64,000 bases of DNA from Lineus longissimus (taxonomy: Eukaryota; Nemertea; Pilidiophora; Heteronemertea; Lineidae): NCBI RefSeq assembly GCF_910592395.1, contig NC_088318.1, forward strand, positions 2,170,001 through 2,234,000. The letters are read 5' to 3'. Shown here in pieces: positions 49,761 through 62,864 of this stretch (its first letter is position 1; every line of letters starts with the position of its first letter). A model generated the notes under the pieces. That model had not been told where the DNA came from, searched no databases, and saw only the letters and a list, made by a program, of their open reading frames with translations. The position numbers were made by a program, and so were the translations under genes.

Positions 49761-52638
49761 GAACTCTATAATTGCAGCCCTGGTCTTGACCTTGTTCTCT
49801 TGTGTCACGTCTCATCAAGGGTTTGTCTCGCTTATGAGTTTCTCAGAGTATTGGGTAATACATCCTGGCATCTTACATTGTTGACTGTATGACAGTGGTG
49901 GTAATTAGAAATGGACCAAACAAATTGATTTTTCTGCATCTTCCTGACATGACCATTTTTAACAGGTATGGTCTTGGCTCCAACACCAAGCAGTGCATTG
50001 AATCTTAACCAGTATTTGAACATTTTGTACAAAGTAGAAAGTAGTGCAATGTAATATATTTTTAAGCTTTGAATATTTTAGATAAAGGAATGGTATACAC
50101 AAATTTTGTTGAGTTGTGAGTTTTCTATTTCAATCCTGTCTTGGTCACTTTTAGTGACCAGTTACGTTACAAATTTTAATTCACATGAGTACAATTCATT
50201 ACAGTTTCTGTCCTCTCAATGATTGTCCCAAATGGCCAACTTACATGCTTGGCAGATGCGGCTGATTGCTTGGAACATAAGCAGGCATTGACTGGGTTAT
50301 TGTCCTCATCATGAGATAGTTCATACAACAGGACATCTCCAGTATGATTGTGCCATTGTCTTTGTCTGAGCTTTCGAGAGATAAAACCTTGCAAATACAT
50401 ATGTACATGTTGGCCCAGGAACATCACCCAGCTAATTCAGGACAAGAGTGACCTGGGTGGCTGTACAAATAAGTTCCTCCTCTCACCATAAATGTGGCAC
50501 CTCTGAAACGTCTGAAGACAGGTTGTGACAAGTAAGACCGTCAGCTGGCGACACCTACCAAACGTGATCTGAACTAACTTTTGGAATCTCCTTAATGACG
50601 TCATTCCGGGAAACCCGGAAGAATGTGCTTCCTCAAATGTTCAGGAATGTTGGACAACTTCTCTTCAAAAATACTCTGGTATGCGAATTCTAAACATAAT
50701 CATATACCCTTACCTTGCTCAGTTCTTTCCAGATACTTTATTCCTTATCTGGATCCCTTTTATTTTCGATAATTGTGTAAGATTACTGATAAATTACAAA
50801 GGTTACTGGAGTAATTTTTGAAGTTGCCTCCCAATGCATAGCATAGGCCTAAATCATGATGGCCTGGATTGTCCCATAGTTCACATGGTTCATGTGTACT
50901 TTGGATTAGATTAGCCTCGACATGGGATGTAGGTCAAGCCAACCAGAGGACGGAGCAGAGGGGGACCTGCTAGGAGAAGGTGAACAGCTATGTTTGTATG
51001 TATGTGGTTCTTGGTTGTTTTATCATGTTTATGATGTTATCAACACTTGATCCCTGGGTTAGTGGGTAACTCCGTCAGTCTGTGACCATGGTTGGTTGTC
51101 AGAAAGTTTATAACAACTGTTGTAATTGATTGTATAGTTGTATATTTTGGTTGTGTTAGTTTGCTTGGTTCACAGTAACTTCAATTCACTGATTGATTCT
51201 TTTGTCTTTGTACTAGATTTCGTCTCGATCTATCGATCGAAAACCTGGCACTGTAGTAATGTAATACTAAAACTATGAATATAATTCCTTCCATGTTACT
51301 CAGTGGGGAAGGCTTCTTCCTGGTCCTTTGCATTGACTAAATTGGCTCTTGTCCAAAACTAGGCCTTAAGTATTGTCTAGCTCCGTATTTATTTTTTAGG
51401 CAATCCTCACACAATAGACCACATGGGCACAAACAGAAGTCGACCAGTGGTTAATTACAAATGCTCAATACACAGGCTGGACATACGTGATGTGTATATA
51501 TGCACATTACCCTCTGGCCGACTTTCTAATGTGGGCTAAATTCTCAAAGCTTGTGTGTAAAATTCCTTTTAGAAATGACACTTGAAAGCTTGTCTATGTT
51601 CTGTCCTTTTTCGAATTTGAATACTCTTTTTACTTTTTTGAAATATAAAACAATGTGTGAGTGGCCCCAATTGAGGAGCAGACTCTGGTCTCTCCGCTAT
51701 TAAAGAGGTTGAATAGCGCCTCCAGAAGCAAGCAACAGCGTCACCCGTAGCAGAAATAAGAACTGCTTAGTGACGTCATGGTTTCCATATACGGCATCTC
51801 ATTTGCATATTTTTACAACCTTATTTACTACGAGTTATAAATATGCCAGTAGCACGTGGATCATGCCGGGCGGCGCTGTCAGGTGTTTCCACTATGGGTT
51901 ACATAATCGGCTACAAAGAGGCCAGTGTTCTAGTAAATGAAGTTAGCAATGATAGCGAAAGAATGTTAGTGTATGTTACGCAGTCAATAGCGATAGTAGT
52001 GAGTTGGTTGGAGAGAGGAGAAAATGGAAAATGGAGAGAATAGTAGTATGGATTTCGAGTCCCAAGAAGAAACTTTGCAAAGTTTTCATCAAACTGATAA
52101 TCATATTCCTTCCTTCTCTGTCGCCAACAATTAAAAGTTGCTGCAGTCAACCTGATGGGTTTATCTGCGAGCGAATCGACGAGACGAAGCATTTTTCAAG
52201 CATCCGAATGGTACCTTACAGATCCGCAAGGGGCGCGTTACCGAAAATGTTGCAAAAATCAATAACGTGATCGTAAATATTGTCATATTTTTCAAAATGA
52301 GAGTATGTAAATGATATGCAGACGGTAAACCAATGAAAGGCCAGTATCTATTGAACCTTACAAGTGATTTGGGGGCCTTGAAACTCCTTATATTTATCAA
52401 TGAAACGTTATTCCCGCCTAAGGTTTTGACCGGGCCGTCCAAAACTCCCCATTTTTTGGCGGGCCATTCCCTTTAACCTATAGGCCTGCCTACTTGTTCT
52501 ATCTGTCAATCTCCCCTTTCAGCTAACAAGAAATTGCCTAATTAACCATGAACTCTGAGCAATGGTTCTGATGAGCTGGGAACCCCAGCTTAGAACATCG
52601 TCATGAATTGGCGGATCTAGTCTTGTGAGCACTACGTT
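49761..52638. other. CTSA 3' flank and nucleotidase upstream region
   Basis: No supportable gene in about 2.9 kb. I did not find a clear AATAAA for CTSA. A CRE (TGACGTCA, 51772-51779) and an octamer-like ATTTGCAT (51802-51809) occur near a small open frame at 52024 and could mark a promoter for the nucleotidase gene or another transcript. Confidence 0.4.
52024..52134 (+). CDS. Possible small ORF, 36 aa
   Basis: GAAAATGG start context, then MENGENSSMDFESQEETLQ onward, 36 codons to TAA. The peptide is hydrophilic and protein-like, but no family is recognised and no splice donor is evident. It may be an upstream ORF of the nucleotidase transcript or chance. Confidence 0.2.
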   Translation: MENGENSSMDFESQEETLQSFHQTDNHIPSFSVANN

Positions 52639-55600
52639 ATGCACAGTCGATGCAGTATGAGTGGGCCAGTCCCTATCCCAGCACGATCAAAGAACGCAGG
52701 GTCCTCATCCAGTACGCCAGAATGTCGTCGGAGGTGTACTGGAAGCTCTGCGGAGAGCACCCCGGAACGTCATCGAAAGTATGGCAGTTCAGAGAAAGTT
52801 GACATGGAGGCCCTGATGAAAATGTTCACAGGTGGGCACAAGTTCAAATCAGCCAGCTTGCATGATGCAGGGAATGTATTGGGTGCTGAAAAGTTAGATC
52901 GGTTTGGTGCTGAGATGTTGGATTGGTTTTTTTCTTTTGTGACATCGGTGATGGTACACTGCCCTTTAATGCCACTCACCACTTGCTCCATGTGGCTTAG
53001 CATTTTAGCTCACTTGGAGAATCAGTATCCTGTGAGGACAAAATATCACGGCGGCTAGTCCTCGAGATGATAACGACATCCAGAGTGTCGATAGCATGGT
53101 GTGAGTGTGGGAGGTTGAGAAGTTTAGCCCTCGGGCCTGCCTCATCAAGACAGTCGGTTTCATGTTTGGTGGATTTGGAAGTTCACATCATGTGCCAAGA
53201 CTAATTCCAGTCTGCACAAGTTATCAAGCAACAATATTGCCTTTGCTGGGCATGAGGAAGTAAAACAGCTCAACCCTCACGTAAGTCGTATTTGGTACTG
53301 CATTTATAATATAATGACAGCATCAACTCCTGATTATAGCCAGCCAACCTGACATTGTCTCTCACTGAGTACTGATTCTCCAGGGGAAAGTAAGTTGTTG
53401 ACAAGTTCGAGTTTTCGACTTCTCGAAAGCTTCACCTTTTGGATGTTTGGTGGCTTTATAAATAGCTGATTGCTTCGTGGCTTGTACTGTGTTTTATGCT
53501 TATTTTCTTTTCATCTGGCTGCGATGCCCTGTTTATGTTGCTTTTGAACCGAGTATCACATTTGTTGCACTGTAGATAGAATGAACTTTACCTATCTGAA
53601 TGAGATGCCATTGGCATTTCAATCTTGCTGTGATTGAGAAATAATTGTTGTTATCTTCTCGCATCCAGGGAGTGTCGCCGGCTGCTCCACTGGAAGGTGT
53701 TGTTATTGTGCAGACTGAATTGGCAGACGCCCTAGGCATTGTCAATTATTGTGCAAATGCAATGCAATGCTACAATATACTACTTTGTAGGAGGCTGCTC
53801 TCAGCAATTCAGGTACATTTGTACATGTTGTTAAAATATTGTACATTGCTGGTTCAGCAGTGTTCAGCTTTGTGGTGAAAATTATGCTGAGCATAATCAA
53901 GATAATGAAAACTCAAAATTTTTTTTTTTTATGAATTTGAAAAATTCCAATTCTGTTAATACGTAAGAAATATTAATTTCTGCGCCGTTGTGTAAAAAGA
54001 TATACAAATACTATCAATACTATGTTCCAGCTATTTTGTATGCATGATAACTGCATTACAGCATTGTGTATAGCCACGTTTCTATTTTCCTGGACCACCA
54101 GTAATTCATGTATTTACGAAATGGCGTACCCCTTAAAAAGCTTGCTCTTACTCCAAGCCACTGTCCTCTTGATTATCTTGTATCCTCGATGATCCTGCCT
54201 GGCTACTTTATGGACTAATAACACAGTGTTGTTGTGTCTTATCACATCAGGAAGAATAATCACCCAATATGAAAGCTGCCTGCAGATATTTGATGGGCTT
54301 TCTGAATTAATTGGCGTGTCTTGCTACTGACAGTTTACTGACAAGTATGATGTATCATTTCGAGAGTCAAACCCATGATATCCTGATTATGAACCCGTGC
54401 TCTTACCACTATGACACCGAGCTTCCCAGTTAGCTGAAGACAAGCCTGTCACACTGAAGACAAATGTTGCTGAGTGTGAGTCATTGATTCAATTGCAAGA
54501 CGTCTATCCCAGAACATCGTGCTGCTTAAGGGGGGATTACAGTCTACTCGGTGAATTGTTGGCCGTGGTATAAATCAGATAGGATATTGGATCACGCTGG
54601 TCTGTGCTTTCTTGGCAATCTATAAGCTTGTGTGTATCGATATGTGGTTGGTTATCCAACTGGTTCATATCTAGGGACAGCACATTGACAATGATTGAGC
54701 ATTCTTCGTCTTGATTCTTCTTCTGTTTTCAGCCTGCCTGTACAATATCTTCTGTCCTGCGAGTGGTTTGTATAGGCATTTTGGCTGTTGTTTCTGCCTT
54801 GTGTGTTCCTTCTTCAGTCAGATTTACTCCAGAGTTTTGCCTCCTAATCTGAAGGGAACAAACAATTGCTTCTTTACGTCCATTATACTTGGTGATACAA
54901 ACAGTCTGTGTCGATCGGGTCAGCCAGTTGAGGGGTGCCTGTACAGCCAGCTACAATAGGCCTATGGACAATGTAGAATAATGCCCCGCAACTGGCTTAA
55001 ACCTGTTGACATGGCATCTGTTTGGCCTGGCCCAGAATGAGCCTAGTAGTTACAGCCATATTCTCGAATTTCAGAGGACAAAATTAAATTGAGCCTTGAA
55101 GACATCGAACCAAAATTCGACGATACCATGGGGGTTCAGAACAAGATCACGATCCTCCATTTCAACGACGTCTACAACATCGAGCCGCGGGATGTGGAGC
55201 CTGTAGGTGGCGCCGCTAGACAGACTATGCTGATCAAGTCTCTAAGTCATCTGAATCCATTGGTGCTATTCAGCGGGGATGCGCTTAATCCCTCGTTAAG
55301 TAAGTACTGGTACAATATTATAACTTTAGATGGCGCTTCTCATTGTAGAACTCCTAATTTCCAAATACATTGATACTGATCTTATGGTAGAGAATAACAT
55401 ACTGACATTTATTGTTTCAGTGAGTACAATCACACGAGGCCAGCAGATGATTCCTGTGTTAAACTCCATGGATGTCAAGTGTGCTGTCTTTGGAAACCAT
55501 GATTTCGGTAAGCATATCTAAATCTGTCGGTAACGCAGAAACCAGATGCTAATGAGGTCAGTGATAAGTTCATCCTGAGATCAGGTTTTTGCTATATTCT

Positions 55601-58600
55601 ACCTCGAATACAAATATCGAGAGGCGGAGTATATTTAAAACCACTGATTATGTCAGGATGTGATAAGTTAAGAGTGTCCTGACACCTGGTCAGACGGAAG
55701 CTGCTAATGCAAGGAGGATGACAACCCTACTTATCATATGCTCCATAACAGGCAACAGAGACCGATGGATATGAACCTTCACTGAGACAACAACGGCTGC
55801 CTTGGATTAGAGACGTTGAGATGGGGTGTTGCGAATGAGTGAATGGAGTTTCATTGTAGTCTTTTCCTGATTACTATTTCAGACTTTGGGGTCGAGGAAT
55901 TAACTACAGTTGCCAATGAGACCACGTTTCCTTGGTTGATGAGTAATTGTTATGATCGAGAGACAAATAAACCGCTGGCTAATGGATTGACAAAATATAT
56001 GATCAATTGGGAAGGTCACAAGGTAAAAATCACTTTGTTTTGGAAATTCTTAGGCATGTTGGCGAAGTTCCCAACAAATACAGTGTTACAAGGAAGTTCT
56101 GGTATAAATGGGCAACAGGCTAGGTGATTGTGAATGTCATTGGATCATCCATAGTCCTAATGCTAATGGCACACCACGATTGTTTGACTACGATGCCCTT
56201 TGCAGAGACTCTACGTTACTCTATCATCAAGACGCCGGAATTTTCTGTACTATATTTTGACAGCGTTATCAAACTGAACCTAACTGATGGTAGAAGTGGT
56301 CAGTGAACTGGGTGATCATATCGGTATCAGTATATGAAAACCAAGTGATAATTACCAAGTTTCGTTCCAGATTGGTCTTGTAGGACTTGTTGAAGAGGAG
56401 TGGATTGCCACATTAGCTGCCATCGACAAAGAGGACGTCACGTTCTATGACTACGTTAAGGAAGGACACAAGCTAGCTAGGGAGCTACGAGATGAGGTAA
56501 TACTACCAGAAATGATCAATTTCTCCTTGACCCTTTATACTTTTCTCTTGAGTTTGTTTATGGTAATGCGGACATCGTCCCAGTTGACATGTGTTAACTT
56601 CCTTCAAAAGACGACTTCCCCTAAAAAAGAACCAAATTTGGTCATTCTGTTTTATCGTGCCTGAAGTGAGAATCTGTGATTCTGATTGGCTAATGCATGT
56701 CACATGAGCAGGCAACATAATAATATGTTTTTTCCTTGACGTCAAGCTCGATATTTCCAATTTCTTATCATTTTACGATAAAAATTGTTTGTTGTCTTGT
56801 ATTTACAGGGAGCTGACATAGTGATAGCACTGACGCACATGAGGTGGCCGAACGATCGTAAACTTGCCATGAACTGCCCGGAGATAGATATGATCTTAGG
56901 GGGACACGATCATGACTATCATGTGGAAAAAGTAAGACTTGGCATAGTTAAAGTGCAGTGGTGTATCGGTTAGAGGTTCGAAAGTCCAAAGATTGTGGTT
57001 TAAACCACCATGATTTTGGTAAAGTGTGCTCCCTAGATGATCGTGGTACAGATTTTAAAAGGTTCCATGGAGTTTCCTTCTGTTTCGTATTCCTTCTATA
57101 GCATGGACTAACCCCCCGTGTTGTCTTCTGCAGGTAAATGATCGTTGGATCATCAAAAGTGGGACAGATTTCCAGAATATGACACGGGTAACAGTAACAT
57201 TCAATCCTGGTGAGAAACCAGAGGTAGAATTAGAGAAACTTGATGTGACGTCATCTATAGAGGAGGATGCTGATATCAAGCTTATCGTTGATAAATACAT
57301 GAGTAAGTTCTTCTTTCTGTGTTGATTCTTGCCTCTAAGATATATACCAGTAATACTGTCTGGATTAGTAAGCTTTGCATGTCATTATGGCTGAACGCGA
57401 GTCACGTGTAGTGACTACCTCTTCTACAGTACTTTCAACTTGCATGTCATTATGGCTGAACACAAGTCAGGTGTAGTGACTACCTCTTCTACAGTACTTT
57501 CAACTTGCATGTCATTATGGCTGAACACAAGTCAGGTGTAGTGACTACCTCTTCTACAGTACTTTCAACTTGCATGTCATTATGGCTGAACACAAGTCAG
57601 GTGTAGTGACTACCTCTTCTACAGTACTTTCAACTGGCCTGAAATGGCCAAGTGTTAAGCGCCCATAGTGTGCTCCTTGGTTTGTACAGAAAAGTTTTGC
57701 TCTCAACTCAATATTTTAAAAAGAATGATGTACATTTTCAAATTGTTCTTTCCTATTTTAGATCTCATGTCGGAGAAGATGGACACAGTGTTAGGATCCT
57801 TTGATGTAGAATTGGAGGGACGTTTCTCAAAAATAAGGACACAAGAAACTAATCTAGGTAATGATCAACATCAAGACTTCAGGTTGCTGAAATATACTCA
57901 TTGAAGGCAGTCTGATCGGGTTCATGTTGACAGGCTGCTCCAGTCAATGAAGCATGTGTCGCCCCAGAGACCTATCTTGATAGTTATGACGCAGCGTAGA
58001 GTGGTTCATGACAAGAGAACTTGTGAAATCTTTAAATAAATCAGCAACACAAGTCCCAGGAGCAAGGTGTATGACTGACAGGATTCCTCCCTAGTTTTGT
58101 TTGCTTCTCCAATGAAACTTGCTACTTTGAGACCACGTGCAGAACTCATTTGATGTAGGATATGTCACTCGTTCATCACTTTCCCTTTTCAGGCAATTTT
58201 ATATGTGACATAATGTGTGCTGCGTCGAGTGCCGACCTGGCCATCCTCAACTCAGGGACATTACGATCTGACCGTATTCACCCACGGGGGGAGTTCCGCA
58301 TAAAAGACTTAACTGCCATCTTGCCAATGTTAGATCCGTGTGTTGTTATCAGGGTGACAGGTAAATTCAATATCTTTTCTCTTCAATTTGTGGTACATGT
58401 AGATTGGCCTCCTTGGCCTTGACAGGCAAGCAGTCGAGGAGAGGGAAAACTCTTTTATAAGACCTAGAGATTGGAAGCCTTTTGAGCTGCAGTTTGGGTG
58501 TGCAGGCTCACCTGTGTGAAGAAACTCCCCGACTAGCACTAATACAATCCCAGCTGTGGGCAAACAGCTTGCCGCAGACAGAAGGGTCTGGCTAGTTTGG

Positions 58601-61600
58601 CACATAACGGGGGTGCCACGTGCATCCTACCTCATACATGAGAAGTCAGAAGAAGAAGACAATTCTTCTTTACTGAAATTCCTCTGGTTCGGTGGTATTG
58701 TGTTCTTTGTCAGATTACATCACCATCTTTGGGGACGTTCACCGCATTTGGTGGTATCACGAATTGGAGGTGCAGGGCAAGTCTCTATGTGTCCAGTTTT
58801 GTGAGCTATACAATTGAATTTGTTCACTTTCTCTTGCAGGCCAGCAGGTGCTTGAGGCGTTAGAGAATGGCGTGTCCCAGTACCCAGCTCACGAGGGCAG
58901 GTTCCCTCAAGTTGCAGGCGTCAGCTTCGGGTTTGACCCAATGATGACTTCAGGCCATAGGATAGATAGGAAACATGTTCATATACGAGGGGAACCTTTA
59001 GATTTAGAAAAGGTGAGGAGTCACATGCTGTTGGGATATTTTAACAAAAATATTGATGAGAAAGTAAGCAGTACCATCAGATACGTGACGTTCATCTGTA
59101 TTTCCTATGTAGTACACCCCATATGTGCTAACAAACAGTCTGACGAACGAGGTTCTTGAATGAGATCGTCTCTCGATGGACGGCAGGTTTGGGTGGGCTC
59201 TAGGTTGGAAGCTGTGGCAGTGTCCCAGGCTGGCACTTGGCACCCTGTCGAACGATGTTAGATAGAATGAGTTAACTGGAGTGGATGTATGTTTGATCAT
59301 GCTGAGTTATTCTTTGGGAATTTACCCCTAAATTTTTCAGAATATTTGTTTTATTACAGATTGTAATACATTTTTGTTCCTTTCAGTCGTATAAATTGTG
59401 CACAAAGAGTTATCTAGCCTTGGGGAAGGATGGCTATGACTGCCTCAAAGACTCCGAGCTTCTTGTGGATGATGAGGAAGGCCCGTTGCTGAGCACTATA
59501 GTCCAGAATCATTTCGACTCGGTGCGAGTTGTACAGGGTATACCAACACGCCACTCAAGGTGTCGGAGGGATTCTATACAGTTAGCAAGGTGAGAATTGA
59601 GTCTTCTTGAGTTCAGTTTTGTTGTATTGCAATGTGGCTATCAGGAATTAGCTTTAGCTAACCAACAGGTAACCGTTAACTCTGAATGTCTAATTTGAAA
59701 AGGTACTGTAGATAACTTCATGTTGTGAATCTTTCCTGCTAGCCCTGTTTTATTTTATCTGGGCCTACGAAGTGCTCTCAAGACTCTAACTAATGACACA
59801 ATTTTTATCTCTCTAGGATACGGCAGCAACAGGTGAATTCAGCACAGCATAGAATATTTGAAAGAGCCTTATCTTGACAATATAATAAGTTTAAATCAGG
59901 TACACTATGAGCTCTGCAGGTTCAAGCTCTTGCAATCCTGGCTGGAATCGCCAGGCCAACAGGGCCACATATCTGGCTTATGTTGCACTTCCCTCAGCCT
60001 ATACACACGCAGGACAGACCTAATGGATGAAATCTTCCCCCATTTTCTTCTGTGAAGACTCTTCCAGCTGATGCTTTAGAATGGTCCATTCCCGAAATCA
60101 GGGGTGTAAATATGTTAATGATAATCTTGCTTTACAGGCATCAAACACAACAAAACCGTCGCCATAGCCACGGTAGCTTAGCCAACATAACCCTCCCTAA
60201 CAGTCTTAAAGTGGTGGACAACGATGTCGTCAGGTAGATGATCATAGCATGGTGTTCGGCACAATTCATTGTTTTGATTCTGACGTCTGCATCCACCTGT
60301 CCTCCCACAGCAGACCTTTGTATTGTTCCTAAAATGATCCATTGGCCTGCTATAGGAGGATGGTATCCGCCGTGTTCCTAACCATCCAGCTTCCTATTGT
60401 TAGTGTATCATCGGGTTGGGAATAACATGAGACAGTGGTACTAAAATAGTAGAATCATAACATCAAAAGCAGCTGTATAATTAGACTCCTGCCTGTAGTT
60501 CAGGGCAAACTAACCTTGTCATGATAATACAAAATAAATTTGAATGCTAGCTGGTATTTACAGTCTGTGGGATTGCTGTCACAATCCGTGGGACTGCATC
60601 CATGTTTTGCCTTGTTACTTTACTAATACATGTAGTTTTGCTTCCATTCATTTCATTTTCAGATTCATTTCATCTGGTCACGATTTCATTACATTATCGT
60701 CTGCTTCAGAGTTAGTCATGTGTTTTTAATGGTACTCTTTAACAGTTTGTGCTGTAACAATGGCCTGTTGATGGTGCTCTTACAGTTTGTGCTGTAACAA
60801 TGGCCTGTTGATGGTGCTCTTAACAGTTTGTGCTGTAACAATGGCATGTTGAGTGATTTTCTTAACCAAGTTACAATTTGACAAGACCTGCCTGTTTGGG
60901 ATAAAGTTCTCCGGCGTCATGCTTGCCAGATCATTACCTAACTATTGATTTGCTTTTCTTTGTTATAGTTCTTAGTACTTTTCTAGCATAAGCGACAATC
61001 AGCTTATCTTAGATTTCCTCTGTTTGTGACTGTTTTGCAAGATCAACTCTAAGTACTTTTCACTTCTCCAAAAACTCAGACAGAACGCTGGCTCACTTAA
61101 ACCTATTGCTTTATGAGCTGAAGAAGGGCCTAATGAAGGGATATGTGAGTCATCACGATTGCAATTATTCAGGAATATCGCCAAACATTTTACCGCAGAT
61201 GTACTTGGAGTTCATGATGAAATGAATAGCAGAACATTTTTTGTTGGGAAATTTGTCAGTCAAACACTTGGATTTTGATATTCCACAGCCCCCTGTATGG
61301 CCCCCTCAGGATCGATCTCTGCCTTGCCCGATAGTCAATTGTTTAGATTCTCCTCTCTCTTGCAGACGACACAGTTTCACTACCACGACGTCAATGAGCA
61401 GCCCGGGAAGTTGTGATATTGAGAGTCCTGTCATCCCGAGTCGTGCCATGTTATTAAAACAAGCAAGCGTCCATGAGGCACCTTCTACCAATCCCGATGG
61501 GAGCAGTTGTGCACACTTATCACCAGAATTTGAGGGACGAATCTACATCATTCATGGGGAGGTATGCCAATTCAAATTATCTGTCATGATTTTATCAACA

Positions 61601-62864
61601 CTGTTTTCCAAGTTGGCAAGTGTATACTGCCAAACGCACCACGAAACAAGTGACTTATCATTTATCCATTTGAGGTTCAAATATGATCCTGCAACGACGT
61701 AATGATTCTATGCATACTCTTAGGTTGTCATTAGGATTGCGTTCTTATACTTTGCTACGGTACTCAGTCATCAGTCGTGCGCATGTGCATTACAAACAGG
61801 ACACAAAATCTGGAAACTTTGTTCTAACATCTGCCAATGGTGGCATTGATTCAGAGTTCTCAAAGGAGTATCACACACATACTTCCCCATGATAATTCTC
61901 AAGACGTAGGCAAAAAGTGGCCTGAAGTTATCGTTTGGTCTTCAGTCATGGTGAAGCACCAAGTATGAATAAGTTGTCAAATGGTCAAATTTTTTCCAGG
62001 ATCCTAATGCACTATAACTCACTTGATCAAGGTACACACATCCTGTCCTGGTTTAGACGGAGACCCTGGGGTATTGGGACTTATTGTATTCTCAGCCTGT
62101 TCTCACTGATGCAATGCATGCCACTCACCGCTTGCAGCTTGCTCTTTGCAACCCTCTGGGTGTGCATAAATCAAAGAAAATGTAGTGCTATATTGCATGA
62201 AAAGTGTTGTACTTTCACAACAGCTGCTTTTCATCAAGCAATAACGACCCGTTTGGAATTTGCCTCACAATACACGTGTCTCTTGTCAGTACTGCTATAA
62301 CCTTGTTCCGGCATCTAAACTTTGTTAACTGTGTCAGCTGCGAATCCAAATGCTTTTGCATGGTTCAGTATGGCACAGTGGTGTTGGGACAGGGCAGGGG
62401 CCTTGCGGATTCTGTACTTTGAATCACTCAGCTCTGTGGACAAATGGAACTTGTTGCTTTTAGTTACAGCTTTGGTTGCTTTACTTAGGTAATTCAGCTG
62501 ATAATGCTGTGGTCGTAAACTTACTCTGGGTAAAGATTTTGATCATTGATTTGAAAGTATTCTTCAATCAGTGAGTTGAAGATCTCACTGGATGACTGTG
62601 ATTTGATGTCAGACATGATTGGAAGTCTGAGTCATATAATTCATCCGCACATAACTACTATTATGGAATGCCCTACCTGCTATAACAAGCTAATAGAGAT
62701 TTTTCTTTCATCTGTTCCAGAGGAAAGATGACCTTATTGCCCATACATTACAGCTGGAGGCAGCTATGCAGGGTGCCACAATCTTAGAGGCGACAGACTC
62801 TGAGGAAAGGGACGAGGGCATTGAGGGTGGTGGCAGTCGTGTGGTGGAGAACCAGGTCAAGTAG
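52639..62864 (+). CDS. 5'-nucleotidase/UshA-type metallophosphoesterase
   Basis: Cytosolic-looking member of the 5'-nucleotidase (UshA/YfkN) family; related animal proteins are often annotated as mannosylglucosyl-3-phosphoglycerate phosphatase-like, so the substrate is unknown. Exons: 52639-52831, 55075-55299, 55421-55507, 55883-56022, 56371-56496, 56809-56931, 57134-57302, 57762-57857, 58193-58360, 58840-59012, 59387-59589, 60138-60233, 61366-61561, 62721-62864; 2139 nt, 712 aa. Metal ligands sit in HFNDVYN (93-99), SGDA, GNHDFD (164-169), LTHMR and GGHDHD (288-293). The C-terminal nucleotidase domain follows (NFICDIMCAASSADLAILNSG). The N terminus is Ser/Arg-rich without a signal peptide; ATG 52657 is an alternative start. 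Exon 60138-60233 is a 96-nt cassette that can be skipped in frame. An alternative exon at 59817 gives an early stop at 59877. Confidence 0.9.
57375..57634. repeat. Tandem repeat, 4 units of 65 bp
   Basis: TTGCATGTCATTATGGCTGA starts at 57375, 57440, 57505 and 57570. Units are identical apart from a few changes in the first. The array lies in an intron of the nucleotidase gene. Confidence 0.92.
59817..59877 (+). CDS. Alternative last coding exon of the nucleotidase gene
   Basis: A strong acceptor (TTTTTATCTCTCTAG) at 59816 continues the phase-2 frame of the exon ending at 59589 with 20 codons (RIRQQQVNSAQHRIFERALS) to TGA. Use would remove the Ser-rich tail. A GT after CAACAG at 59832 would leave phase 0, which does not fit the next exons. 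Confidence 0.35.
60735..60858. repeat. Tandem repeat, 3 units of about 41-46 bp
   Basis: ACAGTTTGTGCTGTAACAAT followed by GGCCTGTTGATGGTGCTCT occurs three times with slight decay in the last copy. It lies in an intron near the 3' end of the nucleotidase gene. Confidence 0.85.

Noticed and set aside
51700-52475. Possible TTAA-bounded element (TTAAAGAGG to CCCTTTAA)
   Set aside because: The ends match only over a few bases after TTAA and no internal symmetry supports it.
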